A stretch of DNA of 64,000 bases, from positions 248,001-312,000 of the forward strand of contig VZRG01000346.1 in assembly GCA_013397435.1 (NCBI GenBank). Direction: 5' to 3'. The notes under the pieces are model-generated. The model did no database searches and was not told the DNA's origin. It saw only the letters and a program-made list of their open reading frames with translations. Made by a program: the position numbers and the translations under genes. The stretch comes from Erythrocercus mccallii. Its lineage: Eukaryota; Chordata; Aves; Passeriformes; Dicruridae. Shown here piece by piece: positions 35,261 to 48,000 of this stretch; the first letter of the stretch is position 1, and each line of letters opens with the position of its first letter.

Positions 35261-37079
35261 GCTACACGTTTGAACTTTGTCTTCCTGCCAATAAGGATGG
35301 CAAAAAGTAGTTCACATTCAAATCTGAGCACTCCTCAGCAGCCTGTAGGGGATTCCAGGTAGCTGGAGAGTTGCAGAATATGAAGAATACAGTATAGTGT
35401 GCAATATGAGTGCATTATGATAGCCAATCTGGGAAATAAAAGGATGAGGACAAGTAGCATTTTTATTTCATCTATCTGGAAGAAGAATTATTAATTTGAC
35501 TGAGTTGCAGACTTTTATAATATGGAATAATACACTGCCTATTTTTGTATGCAAAAAGAATGTCACAGAGAAAACCCACATAGATGTGTGGATTCATCTG
35601 GATTCTTTGCTGGAGTTGAGAAATAATTTTACCTGGTTCCTAGATTCAAGACAAGCTATGTAGCTAATCTTATTATTAACATTTAAATTTGCTTTGAGGG
35701 TATTCAACCAACCACTAAGCTTATTTGTTTTCATTGACTGGGCTATATTTTTGACATCTGCAACATGATGGTTTTCCTGTGTCACTGTTCACTTGGGCCA
35801 ACATAAATCATCCTCAGTTATTTTCTGATATTTGAATAATTGTATGTGAGGGTAAGGGATGAGTTTATCACTCTTTCGTGTTGTACTGGAGAATTTGATA
35901 TCCTGTGGCCTGACACAATATCACATCTAATATTCAGAGCTCTTTGCTTAGATCATGATGGAGTAGGAAGTGTGCCTTATGGGTTGCCCTACACAAATTT
36001 TCTGATAATTTACTGTGGTCTCAGTGGTAGTTGTGGAAACCACAACCCATGTTTGCAAACAAGTTTTTCTTAATCATATGTGGAGGTATATGATCTGCCT
36101 GGAGCTTTGTGCCATAAACTTAAGGTACCATGTCTACAATCAGTAGACCTTTCAGGTTTTTATTCCTTTTGTAAATTTGTAAGCTGAAAGATGATTTCCA
36201 TGTTTGTGAGACACAGGAAAAGACAACGTTTATCAAATCCCTTTTGTTAGCTAGAGCTGATGATAAGGCATTTATAGCTGGCTGACATTCTCTCTACAAT
36301 CCACTATCTTGATACCTTTATATGAATCCAGCATTCAACAACAGAGTGATGGCATTTGCATTTCCACGTGTCCAACTTTATATGCTGACCCCCAGTCTTT
36401 ACTGGTCAAGACCTAGGTCTGTTCTGGAGTAGTTTTTGAGGCTACTGTGTTGTTTCTTCAAGTGCAGCGATTCTTTAGCTCTTGCAAGTTCTCAAAGTTG
36501 TTGTGCATCCACTGGGCTGCTGGCAGGATAGCCCTAGCAGGATGCTGGTCCTCGCTGCTGGATGAAGCTCTTCATTCTAGTGACTGCTTCAGACTTCCAT
36601 TCTCTGATGATCACAATCTTCTTCGCAATCAGCCTGTAGCCTTGTTCAGTGTGCACTACAGGGAGCAAGGACTATTCCCTCTTCTTCCTGTTTCCCTTTT
36701 GGTCTGTCTTTTCTAATGTATTTACATAAATCTTTAATTCATATACTCCACAATGCAGAGTAGGTCAGTTTTGCAAGCTTTGAATTTCACCATTTAACTT
36801 ACGGGAGTTTTTTTCAAAGCTAATGAAATGGTTTCTGGCATCCTTTTAGCATGTACAGCTTTCCAAAGCTTGATTTTAATAAAAGTAAATTTTTTATTGT
36901 GGATTTTGCCATTTTTCATGCTGTTGTTATTGTCTTGTATCCATACAGTACATGTTAACCTGTGACTGTATGTGTGTAGAGACCTATAACCTTTTGCTAT
37001 TCTTGTAGCTTGCTCTGAATGCCAAGCATTATCTTAATTTTCTCTATTTGCCACCATGGCCAATTCCACATACAGGGGC
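35261..37079. other. Gene-free AT-rich sequence
   Basis: No gene or assignable repeat seen. ORFs do not exceed 90 codons and show no recognisable features. Confidence 0.5.
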
Positions 37080-37132
37080 TTTTTTGTATTTTTTTTCGTT
37101 TTTTGTTTTTTTTTTTTTTTTTTTTTTTTTTT
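37080..37132 (+). repeat. T-rich tract ending in (T)27
   Basis: A T-rich stretch with few interruptions ends in an uninterrupted run of 27 T at 37106-37132. It could be a mononucleotide microsatellite or the poly-A tail of a minus-strand retrocopy. No TTTATT (antisense polyadenylation signal) lies in the adjacent ~30 bases, so the retrocopy reading is unsupported. Confidence 0.9.
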
Positions 37133-39602
37133 GTGGGCTCAATGACAGAAAGAACTGCTGTTTTAGCATGTCACAGCACATGAACGACTCTTCAGCAGGT
37201 GTTTCTGCACAGGCTTCTACCCTGTGGAGAACAGAAAGTAACCCCAGAGTGTTCACCCTGTGCAGCCAAAAGCAGCCTTCCCTCACATGCCCCATGGCAC
37301 AGCTGCTGCTCAGCCAGGGGTGGGCTGGGTGTGCTCTCTTGCAGAGCCTCCAGAAAATAAGACCACTCCAAAGAAATTTCTTAAGCTATCTACTGACTCA
37401 TTTTGTCTCTTCCCTGGTCAGAACAGGCAGTCACGTCTGTCCGACTTCAAAGGTGGCTCCTAACCTGGGCTTCATTTCAAGCTCAATGGAAATAGGACAA
37501 ACCCGGCTGAGGAAGAAAAAGCCTGTGCCCTCCCCCAGGCTGCAGCAGCAACCACCACCCACAATTAATGTGGGAGAGAGAGCTGTTCTATCCCAAGGTA
37601 ACCTCGTGTTACCCACAGTATGCACCTACAGCTCCATCTGCACCCCACCTCAGTCTGTTGGTGAGGACCACGTCCAGCTCATTCCAACCCGGGTCTCTCA
37701 GCCTCCTAGGCCTAAGGGCTGGCCTCCCTCCATACATTTGTACTACCTTGATATACATTAAGCTCACCATAATCTTGTAAAAGCAAGTGGATCACAAATG
37801 AATGGAGGAAAAGAGAAGCTGTTTTCCCATGGGTTCTGCAAACTCTGAACTCACTGTGTACTACCTGAATAGAAAGGCCACATGCAATTAAAGGGAATAT
37901 GAGAAAGGAAAAGAGTCCCCTGAGTTGTTTTCAATTCGGTATCTGCCTTCCTGCCTTTTTTTTATGGGACTGTGTGGTGCTGTGGGTTGGGAAATAAACA
38001 GATTTAGCTGGAAGCAACAGATCTGCTTCTTTAATCTCACAGCACAGCAACACTTGAATAAACACTAAATGTCCCTGGGAAGAGCCCTCCCGAAGCTACT
38101 GCCGAGTGACAGACGTGTGAGTGGAAAGGTTGCAACAAGGGAGTCAAACAGAAGGGCATATTCATTAATGCAGAATACAAGGAGAGAGCAGGGACAACCA
38201 GTCCTTGAGGAGGCAGAAGAAAGACTTGATACTTTCTTACCAATGAAGTACTGCCGCTGGGAAATATGGCAGCATGCTAACAGGATTTTTTAAGGGTTTT
38301 TTGTTGCTTTTTTTTTTCCATGGTTAGAGAAATTTCCCAGAAGCTTGGTAGAGGAGGGAATATTCATAGCATTGAGAGGACTGTATATAATTATATAATA
38401 TTATTATAGAGCTATATAATGATGTAGTATTATGATATAATATTATCATATACTTTCCTTGTATGTTGTACTGAGAGGAGGGAAATTTTAAAAGCCTACT
38501 ACATTACTATATCCTTTCTACATGCCTTGTTCTTGCTGTAGAGATGAGGTAGGAGACACTCACTCAGGTATGTCATACAGCATCTGATCTTTTTCGTCAC
38601 AATTGTTGCTAATTCCCATCCTTAATTAGTAAAGTAATTTCAAGTCTTAGTCTCACACTAGCAGGAAACTGGAGGGAGGGTATGCAAAGTAACTGAAAGT
38701 GAGTCTGGTTAATTTCAGAGAGACCTGGGGTGAGGCCAAATCCTGTGTAGCAGGTAGTGTTCTCAAAACAAGTGAGAGAGCTTTTAAGGCAAGAGCTTGT
38801 GAAATAGAGTAAGACTTCTTTTCACTTCCATTGCAAATTTTATATACATCTAATCAGTGTCATATTGCAGTTCTTCGCTCTGAAAAGCAAGATGTCCTTA
38901 TGTTGCAGGTCCAAGTCTTGCACAGCAGTTACATGCTTGGCAAAATGAAAGTTCTGTAAGACTCTCTGTGTTTTAGAGATCTTTCCAGGTCTTGGAAAGC
39001 CCATTATTTTAAATGCAAGTAAACCCAGATGGCCTGGATGTGTCACCAGTCAGCATGGGCTCTGAAGCGACTTGTTTTGTTTCTGAGTACTTTGTGTATT
39101 CCTTTCCTTCCCTATGTACTTCCTCCTGTCACTAGCCCCATTGTCCGATCTTCATCTGGGGGCTTCTGAAGGGATCAACAGGGTGCAACCATGTTTCTGC
39201 TCCCATGGTGTCTGCTCAGGGTGATATTTCTCCACTTGATGCTTTGGAGGCTTCTCCATGTTCCAATTTTTTCTATGTTTTAAATAGACTAGAGATGATC
39301 TCATCACAAGTTAACAGCAGAATTCCCTGTTGACTCTTCCAGGATATACCCGCTCTGTCTGGAGAATGCAAGGAGTGAAGGCAGAAGCTAGAACCTCCAT
39401 GGTCAAGAGGTGGCTTTAGTTCTGTTCAATTAATCTACACCAATTTGTATATATCTGTGAATTTATGACAAAGCTCTGATTTTTTGCTTCTGGAGGTTAA
39501 GCATTTGATACTTCTGAGGACACTGAATGACCAATATATGCAAATTTCTGGCATTTGCTTGCCCTTATATTTTTTTTCCCAAATACCAATCTACTGCCTT
39601 GC
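37133..39602. other. Gene-free sequence
   Basis: 37133-37750 is GC-richer than average and open in one plus-strand frame across the preceding T tract (see rejected items). 38380-38455 is a highly AT-rich low-complexity stretch with TATA and ATTAT motifs. No gene is supported. Confidence 0.5.
38380..38455. repeat. AT-rich low-complexity stretch
   Basis: Nearly pure A/T sequence with repeated 'tataat', 'attata' and 'gatataat' words but no fixed unit. It is simple low-complexity DNA. Confidence 0.7.
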
Positions 39603-39661
<59 letters not shown>

Positions 39662-39674
39662 GTATATATATATA
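39603..39674 (+). repeat. (TA)n microsatellite, imperfect
   Basis: 72 bases of TA dinucleotide interrupted by TG (39628, 39662) and one extra T near 39650. It makes the artificial Tyr-Ile runs in two plus-strand ORFs (39484-39879 and 39527-39712), which should not be read as proteins. Expect length polymorphism. Confidence 0.97.
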
Positions 39675-42600
39675 CATTCTACTGGCATCTTGTAACAGAT
39701 ATGTGTCTATGAGCTGGAAAACAAGGAAGAAAATTTTGCTCAAAGAGAACAGGATGAAAAAGACACTTACTTTTTCAGTAGTTCATGACCGTATCTGTAA
39801 AGTTTTCTTTAACCCAAAAGGTGCCCATGATTACACAGTGCATTATGCATCTTCTGCATTACTGAAGGTCATTATCTAAGACACAACATTGAATAAATAA
39901 AATGGTTCATTGAGAGAGAAGATGAATGTGACCTGCAAGCACTAAAGAATCTCAGCAGACCTCTGCAGATTTTACTGAACTTGCGGGAATAGTTTGGAAA
40001 TAGTTTGCCTCTATAACATAGTCTTATCCATGCTGCTATTTAACATAAGAAAGATTCCTAGCTGCAAAATGCTTAGGGAGTTGCACTGAGTCATGTACAG
40101 AAGAGAACTCTCAATACAAGATGTCCTAAGCTAAAGTCTTACACAACAGACATGCAAGTGCAAGGGTGGGTTATGAGGCAAGTATTGTTGCTAGCATGAA
40201 AACACAGTATGTTGCAATAGCAGGAACTTCCAAAAAAATTTCATCTGCTATCAAAAAGTAATTTTTTATGATGCAAACAGCTGATAAATCTTAGACAACA
40301 TTAATCTAGAACTAAAGACGCACAGCCAGGAATTAGACACAGTTCCCTGTGCAAACGGATCAAACCCCACATCATTAACATGCAGATGGGGCACAACACT
40401 GACTTGAGAGAATTCCAGAGGAGCGGTATGAAATCATGCAAACTTCCAGGTCTTTGTTCATGAATAAAATATGAAAAATTGCTCACCAAGTGAAGATAGC
40501 CATTATGTTGAAAATAAATTTTAGCTGGAATTGGATTGCTTGCAGTCATGGAGAGCATGTAGAGCGAGAAGATACTGTATTATTCTACCCATTTGGGACA
40601 CTCTATTTAGATACACAATATTTAAACTTTTCAGGTGTTGAGAACACTGAGAAAACTTAATTCTAGAGAAAAGTAAAACAAGGCCTTGAAAACTTGAGAA
40701 TGTCCAGAAAAAACATGTTCCCTAGTAGCACGTTCCCTAAAATACTTGTTAAAAGCTTATTTTAAACCCTCCTATCCCAGGAAGGATTTATTTGCACATC
40801 TGGAATTAGGTACTTAGGCATTTTCTTAAGAAATATGTAACTCCTTCTCATCATCTCTACCAGTCCTATGATGTTTTCCATCCAGATGTAGGTAAAAAGC
40901 TTGGCTTGGACCTCCAAACTTTTTGCCACTGAACACAGGAAGCCAGACAACTGCATAATTCTCCAGGTGTTCTGTTATAAAGCACTTACATGTCCATCTT
41001 GTGCCTGAACTTCCACTGAGAAATGCTTCTGGTGAAATACCAGGAGCTTGATCCCTTTCAAGAAGGAGTAGCAATTAAAAGGCTTTGTTCCACCCCAAGC
41101 CCTGGTTCTGTAGTAAAGGAAAAGCTTTCTAGCTGAAGAAAATTCCTTTGCTCATACCTGGGGAGCTGACTGCCTCACTCAGATCAAAATACCAAATACT
41201 TTCTTGAACTTTCTGCATTGCCTTGTTAGGTACTTGAGTTCTAGGAGTAGATTGCATACAAAACCTTGGAGTCCAGGGTGAATCAAACTCCAAAATTACT
41301 TGATTTCATGCCCTTTGATTCTCCTGAGATGGGTTGTCCTGGCAGGGCAGTTACCTTCTGTTTCAAGACTGTTGGCTGCAGTCCTCAGAAGAAGGCTGGA
41401 TTTCCTTGAGCTCATCCTACTTTGTAACTGCAGAGGGACATGTGGGTATGAGTTTTGATGACAGATTGTAGCTCTAAGCACGCTAAGCATAACTCTGGAT
41501 AAAAAAAAAGCTCTCAGTCTTCCAGGGATATTCTGCAAATGTGGCAAGAAAACAAATTTAATTTTATTTCACTTTTCTTCCAGGACATGCCTTGCTCACA
41601 AAGGAATATTGAGAGGAAAGGAATGGCTTGGCAGAGCAGCCACTTCTGCAATGCTAAGATCAAAATTCTGGCATGATGTTTGAACAGAAGTCTCTTGTGG
41701 TAATATACATTATATGCTGCCTGGCATACTGTTCCTCTTTGTTGGGCAAAATATTCAAAACAAGCAAAGGCCATATTTGTCTGGCAACTCTTCTGTGAGG
41801 TAGCCCATCTTAAGCAAACAACCTTGTTAGGTTGCTGATCAAAAGCCTGCAGAGGTCAATGATGGGCTTTAGTGCCTTGCAGATTCCCTGCTGCCATGCC
41901 CAGCTCCGTCCTGAGCTCCCTGCTCAGGTGTGCACCTGCTGCATCCTGGCTGGTCTCTCCACACAGAACTCCACTTGCTGGTGTTTATTGCCTTGCTGTG
42001 GGACAAGCTCGAGCAAGCCTTCAACACTAACTGCCTTTTCATGGCTGGAGTTCAAACATACAAAATGAAGCATACCCCATGTATTCAGGCTCTTTCTAGT
42101 CTTTAATCAACATCTTTCTCTACTCCTCTGTCTAATTTCACCCTTTTTAATTTGTAAAACAACACATTTTGGCTTTCTCTAGTGTACAGAGATACATTTC
42201 CTCTAATTACAGCCCCCCAATATCCTCAGAAAGATTCTATGTAATTTTTTCAGCGACTGTAACTGTTCTTTAGCTTGGGAATGGAACTTTAGCTGTGACC
42301 TTACATGTGGACTGTGCCTAATATTAGGGGTCTAGTCTTCCTTACAGCGTGACCACTTTGCTAGTAAAAAGGGGGTTTAGAAGAAAGGGAAATTATACCC
42401 TGTTGAAGGATTGCCAATTCTCACACTATTATTACGAGTCTCACAGTGTTTTGCTTGAAGTCTTAACTCCTCAAGGCAGGTGCTTTAGTGAAGGTCTCAG
42501 CTTTCTTTCTTTTCCCCTTTTCCTTTTTTTTTTCTCCCTTTAATTTCAAGGGAATATTTCTAGCTCCTAAATTTCTAAAGATAACCTTTAAATTGTCATC

Positions 42601-43282
42601 CTGATCTAGCAGAATCAAGAGGCAAAGAAAAGCACTTCAGAAAGTTAAAAACCAAGATTTTCTAACCAAGCTTATTAACTAGTCACATTTCCAGGGTAAA
42701 GGACTGATCATATCAAGAGACAGAGTAGTCTACCAAGCTTCTAAAGACAAAAAATTGTTGTGAGTTTATTGACTGTTATTAGCATATTAGTAACTATTTT
42801 AATATCCTTCATCTCATTCCTTCACCAAGTTCTCAGGATGATGACCTTGGCTAGATCTTTGTGTTGATACTGTAATAAAAATTACTTGTGGAGCTTGCTA
42901 ACACTACCTATACTTAAGATTTCCTAACATTCTGTATTTTAAGATCCTACTTTTTGTTGCATATAATTTTCCAGATTAACTTTTCAGACTGTAATTACTC
43001 AGGTGTTTGCCTGGGATAGAGGGAACACTTTTCTGAGTAAAGTTTTATCTGAAGTGTTTCCCTGCTTCCTAGAACAGGTTGAGGGGAAAGAGGTTGTTTG
43101 AAAACAGTTTGCATGAAAAAAAACTTGAATAGTTTCCCTGACAATTGCTGGCATTTGCCTGCTTTGCACCAGAGGCATTGTCAGGAAACAGACACTGCTT
43201 CCAGAGGTGGGCCTTGTGCTACCTGGGAAACTCTCTTCAAATCTGGTCCAGTTTGGAGCCCCCACAAATCACAAGGTCTCAG
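39675..43282. other. Gene-free AT-rich sequence
   Basis: No gene or assignable repeat seen. ORFs are below 95 codons and overlap on both strands. Confidence 0.5.
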
Positions 43283-44110
43283 ATGTTTGCCTAACACTTG
43301 TTTAAAAACCTCTGCTGCTAGTCTGCAGCCTCTGAAAATATATTGTGCTAGTACTTCACTCTTATTAGAGAGGTTTTCCTAATATCTATCTAGTATCTTC
43401 CTTGCTAAATTCTTCTTGCACAATAGTGAGTGGACATAAAGAACAACTGATCACTGTCTTCTTCAGAATAACCTTCTATGTATTGTAAAATTGTTATTGT
43501 ATCCCTATTCAGTCTTCTCATTTCTAGACTAAACAAACTCCATTCCTTCAACCTTTTCTCATAGTTCTAGTTTTCTAAACTTCTTATCATTCTCATTTCT
43601 CACACTTTGGCAGCTTTCCAGGATATCTGCATGGGCTTTTTGCTGTGCAGTGCCCCAAAATGGACACAGGTGCAGTAATGTATATTATAGAGTAAGTACT
43701 GCTCCTGCATCATATACAACATTTCTTCCAATATCACGCAGAATTAAATTATCCTTTGTTTTTTAATCAGCATCAGTTTATAAATGCATATATGATTTGT
43801 CCTGCACTGTGACCTTCCTCTTGGTGCTGTTGCCTGCTCCTTTGCTCCTAATTTTACTAGCATTTTACTTCTCCTTCCTAAGTATAGGGCAATACATTTA
43901 TCTTCACCAATTTAATTTAGTTAATTTTAGACAATGCCTCCAATTTATCAAGTTTCTGTTCTAATCCTAACCTCTTAAAAGCTTTCAGCTCCCTCCAGGT
44001 TGACATTGTCTGCAAATTCTACACATTTTCTCTCTTTTCCATTATCCATATCATTAACAAAAATATCAGATAGACTAAACATTACAGAATCTGGTTGGGC
44101 CACACTTGAA
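43283..44110 (-). mobile_element. Ancient CR1-type LINE fragment
   Basis: The plus strand follows the antisense of an old amniote CR1 from its 3' end into the RT region: 'tttaaaaacctctgctgct', 'agaggttttcctaatatctatct', 'cagtcttctcatttctagactaaacaaactcc', 'ttcaaccttttctcatag'. At 43980-44100 come 'ctccaggttgacattgtctgcaaattct' and 'tatccatatcattaacaaaaatatc'. Consecutive landmarks are in the correct order over ~830 bp, which makes the call firm despite high divergence. No open RT frame survives. Confidence 0.72.
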
Positions 44111-44268
44111 ATTCCTTCCCAGCAGAATATCAAGTAGCAAAATTACTTTGTAGACACCCTTGGTGGGTGTGTGACCTCATGTATTTACATGCTCCTGTTT
44201 TCAGTAGCAGCAAGAATATCAAAAGCAGAGAGCAGGAGGCAAAACTCATGGCCCAGGAATCCACCTGT

Positions 44269-44286
44269 CTGCTGCTGCTGCTGCTG
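44269..44286 (+). repeat. (CTG)6 trinucleotide repeat
   Basis: Six perfect CTG units. On the minus strand they give a Gln run in an otherwise featureless ORF (44185-44550). It is a short microsatellite, with no evidence of coding use. Confidence 0.95.
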
Positions 44287-44854
44287 GGATTGTGCAGTGA
44301 AGTCCCCCAGGAAGTGAAGTGGCAGCTCTTCTGGGTATGTGGGGGAAGCAAGGGAAGTCCGGAAGACCAGGGAGCAGAGACAACCTGTGAGAGGCAGAAA
44401 GGCTGGTTTGGAACCACGGCACTTTAGTGTCTGTGCAGATGCTCCAGGGATCAGGACCCACCCATCTGCCCTGGCAAGCACACCTGCAACCTGCCACAGA
44501 AGAGAACAGGCGCTTGAGGTTGCTGCTGTTAGCTCAGCATCTGGGGTCAAAGGGCTGCTGGAGCCTGAGTCTCAGGCTGCTGTTATACATTTAGGACTGG
44601 GAAGCTGGAGAAGTTATTGTACAGTAAAAAATGTTTAAAAAATATATATACAGAAAAAAATCTGTGAATGTTGCAAAGACAAATATTCAGTAGTCATAAA
44701 CCGCAGAAATGAAGACTGCTGACAGAGATTTAGTTATTCCCTTTTTGGGTATGCTTTGCAAAAATTTATAATAGCTTGATTTTCCAGTAGGACTCAAGGA
44801 AAATGGTATCAAGAAGCAAATGTCTAGGTAATGCTACTGCTTGTCTTCATAATT

Positions 44855-44874
44855 CAGCATGTTTCAACATGCTG
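44855..44874. repeat. Small palindrome (CAGCATG/CATGCTG)
   Basis: CAGCATGT and ACATGCTG arms of 8 bases around a 4-base centre. It is probably a chance palindrome, listed for completeness. Confidence 0.8.
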
Positions 44875-45003
44875 TATTTGCCACACAGTAGGGGTTCATG
44901 CAACACAGACTGACAGTGGATTGCACTTAACTTTATAAAATTATTTTAAAGTATTCTTATCAGAATAAATACAATTCTAAAGACAAAACCAAGACAATAA
45001 GGC

Positions 45004-45018
45004 AAAAAAAAAAAAAAA
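45004..45018 (+). repeat. (A)15 homopolymer
   Basis: A run of 15 A, with an AATAAA hexamer about 40 bases upstream near 44964. Together these could be the end of a retroposed transcript, but no recognisable gene or repeat precedes it in the ~400 bp I checked, so a plain A-run is the default. Confidence 0.9.
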
Positions 45019-48000
45019 GGAATCATCTGGCAAATTATACTCATAGACAGCAAAGTCTGTGCATTTTTATTTGTGGATTAAGATGGTTCTGCTGGAGGAG
45101 GCTGAATACAGGGAAAAGTGGAAAATTTTTATGATGAATATTGACCAAACAGTAATGGAAAGAAATCACCATTATTGACTGATACAGGACATCTCTTACA
45201 AGCATCACCTTTCAGGCCAACCAGGTGATGGACTTGTGGTCATTATTCAACAGTCCAGGCTCCTGAAAGATAAAAAGAAATATTCACATACTGTGCGCTA
45301 GATGGATTAGAATTACAGGTAGGTATGAAATAATAAGATTTTTCATGTATTTTAATATGAAAACATTCCATTTCTAGCAGGTTCTTTTTTTTTCCACTGT
45401 GTAAATAATCCTGAGGAATTTATGCTCATCTTTAGGAGAAGTCTATTGATTATTTAGTCTACTGGTCCTTCTGACACTGGAGCTTCTCTGGATCACAAAA
45501 AAACCCAAAGGACTTGGAATTCCTGATCCTCTGGCTTCAGGGATTTTCTTCTTTTATTCATGATGCGCAAGTTAATTGTTCATCAACCAGTATCAAGGAC
45601 ACACTTTTGCAAGCTACAGAGAATTTTTTAAAACCTGATGTCCTCTTACTAATAACATAAATACACCCCAGGCAGAGGTATGGACATTGGTATGATATCA
45701 TGATTTACAGAAGCTTTGAAACAGGTCCAGTGTTTAAAACTTTTGCAGTTAAGCAGGCTTTGTGGTTGGATCAATGTACACTGTTTTTATGCTGTTTACT
45801 TCAGTGATACTTTAATGGAAGCGTTACTAATGCACATATTATGCAAAGGTACTGTTCCCCTCAGGTTCATATTAGATGTTGTCCAATTTACTGAAAGCAA
45901 GAACTGATTCTGAATAAATTTTAGGCGCACAATGAGGCAGCTATCCTGAAGTTTACTGTCTGAATTCTCTCCCAGGTCAATGGAAAGAGTACAAAAACCT
46001 GCAAAATTTCCAGGCAGAGGCAGACGCATTTGCCCTCTGGAAGCATTCACAAACACATACTTCTCTCCACTGACTATAAGGGAAATTTGGCACTTTCTTT
46101 CAGGGCACAGGTTACTTACACACCTAAAGTTTAGGTACAGGTTAGGAGGTGTTGTACACTGCATATATTTAGTTTCTGCTTTGCAAACAAGAGAGAGGCC
46201 CTGTGTGCTCTAACACATGCCGTGCACTGGAGAAAATCTAAGGGCAGTGGGCCCTAATCTCATTTTAGCCAGGTGTTAGCCTGGGGTAGCTTGCTAATGA
46301 CAGTGGAGTCTTGCCAACTTTGCACCTGTGCAGTGAGAACAAAAGTAAGTCTATTAATGATGCATTTAGAGCTGGCTGGAGAACAGCAGTTCCACTTCAC
46401 GATAACTTTGAACATTGCAGAATTGATATTTTTCCTATATTGTAATGAAAACAAAACCTTCCAAGCACTTTGTCAGAATGTATTTGAATGGAAAAATGCA
46501 TTTTTGGATCAAAACCCCATCACATTTCTGTCTGCACTCTCTTTCTCTTTTCCTCTAATCTTAGAAACCTCCTTCTCTCCCCGAAGTCAACATGGTCACT
46601 TTTCCATAAAGCCTGTCAGCCTCAGCAGAGAATATTGGTTTGGCAAGAATCTTCAGAAAAAGAACTTTCCAGACACAGCCATGGGTTCATTCCATGCAAA
46701 GATATGACAATTAGAGAGCAAGAATAGACAAGAGAAAAGAGTTACCAAAAGAAAAGGTTCACTTTAATCAAATCCTTTCCTGAGGTTTGAGAAAGCTTCT
46801 ATAACTTTGTGCATTGTTTTTGGTTTTGTTTTTTAGTTTTCATTTCCATTGGCTTGTCCACTTGTGACTTGCAGCTGAGACTGCGAGCAGTAGTGCCAAA
46901 ACACCACCGGAAATACCATACTATTGTTCTGGCCATATGGTATGTTGGTACATGTATAGCTGGTATCCTCTAGAGGAAAGAAGCTGGTTCCCATCAAATT
47001 TCCAGCTGAGGCCAGGCTGGGTCACCCAGTATTTCAGTGTTGCCATCACAACCTAAAGAGTATGACCTTCTGCAAGGCAAGGAGAAATTTGAGGCTATTT
47101 CTCAGATTTTTTTTGAATGGCCATAAAAAGTAACTGGTCACCTTTGCTTCTGTGTGCATCTCACATTGGGTGCTGAATAACCTTCAGACATGGTACTCTG
47201 GGTAGTTACTCTAGGTTACTCTGTTACTGAATATCAACAAATCCATCTTTCCTTCCCTTTTGCCCAGAAGAAGAGGTTGGAAAATTGTACCAGCTCTGAA
47301 AATCTTAATTCAAACCTCTTAAATTGTTGTTCTGCACTTTTCATGTCAGAAGCATTTTCCAAAAGTGCATGTGTCACCTAATGTGTTGCTTTTTTTAGAA
47401 ACAAACAAATATTTCCAGGAAATTGCTGAATGTCAGTTATTTAAAACACTGTATTTACCCCCGTTTGAGTCCTGCTCCAGCAGATAGAAAAGAAAGTTCT
47501 TATATCCACAGTTAAGTGCAGCTACCATGGCCCACTAAATATGATCAAATTTTGTTATCATTCTTCCTCTTTTTTTCGCCTAAATAGATTGGATATTCAG
47601 AGCATCACATGATGTTGGAGGAATTTCTTGATGTTGGCAACAAGCTGATATAGTGGCAATTCCTCATAAGCAGTGCAGCAGAGAAGAAAAGAGAAGATTT
47701 TGGACTTGTCATCTTTATAGAGTATTTCTGCCAACTCAGGAAGGATCAAAAAAGCACACTTTAGAGACAGAAAAATAACCAGGGATGCACTAATTCTCTG
47801 TAGGGAACTGAGATAACTACTAATAATGCAAACTAGCAATTACACAAAATCAAAACCTACACTAACAAGTGAGGAATGTGAGCTACAAATAGATGTTCAC
47901 TGATCCTCATTCTTATGAATCCACAGGAAATTTTGTAAAGCAGGAGCCTCTTTCTTCCCCAACAGGAGCCTCTGGGAGCACATGGATCCCTTTCCTTCAC

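Larger units (their letters stand above)
44111..45003. other. Gene-free sequence
   Basis: A GC-richer part at about 44150-44590 carries up to four overlapping ORFs (83-121 codons) on both strands, the usual sign of compositional openness and not of a gene. A CTG run and a small palindrome are listed separately. Confidence 0.5.

Noticed and set aside
37048..37761. The longest ORF in the window (237 codons, plus strand).
   Set aside because: It begins at TTG, not ATG, crosses a 27-base T run that gives poly-Phe, depends on the exact length of that run, and shows no recognisable domain. The GC-richer downstream part is open in more than one frame.
39484..39879. 131-codon plus-strand ORF with a Tyr-Ile repeat.
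   Set aside because: The repeat is the translated (TA)n microsatellite at 39603-39674. No other protein-like feature is present.
44130..44638. Overlapping ORFs on both strands, one with a Gln run.
   Set aside because: The Gln run is the (CTG)6 microsatellite read on the minus strand. Several frames open at once indicates composition, not coding.
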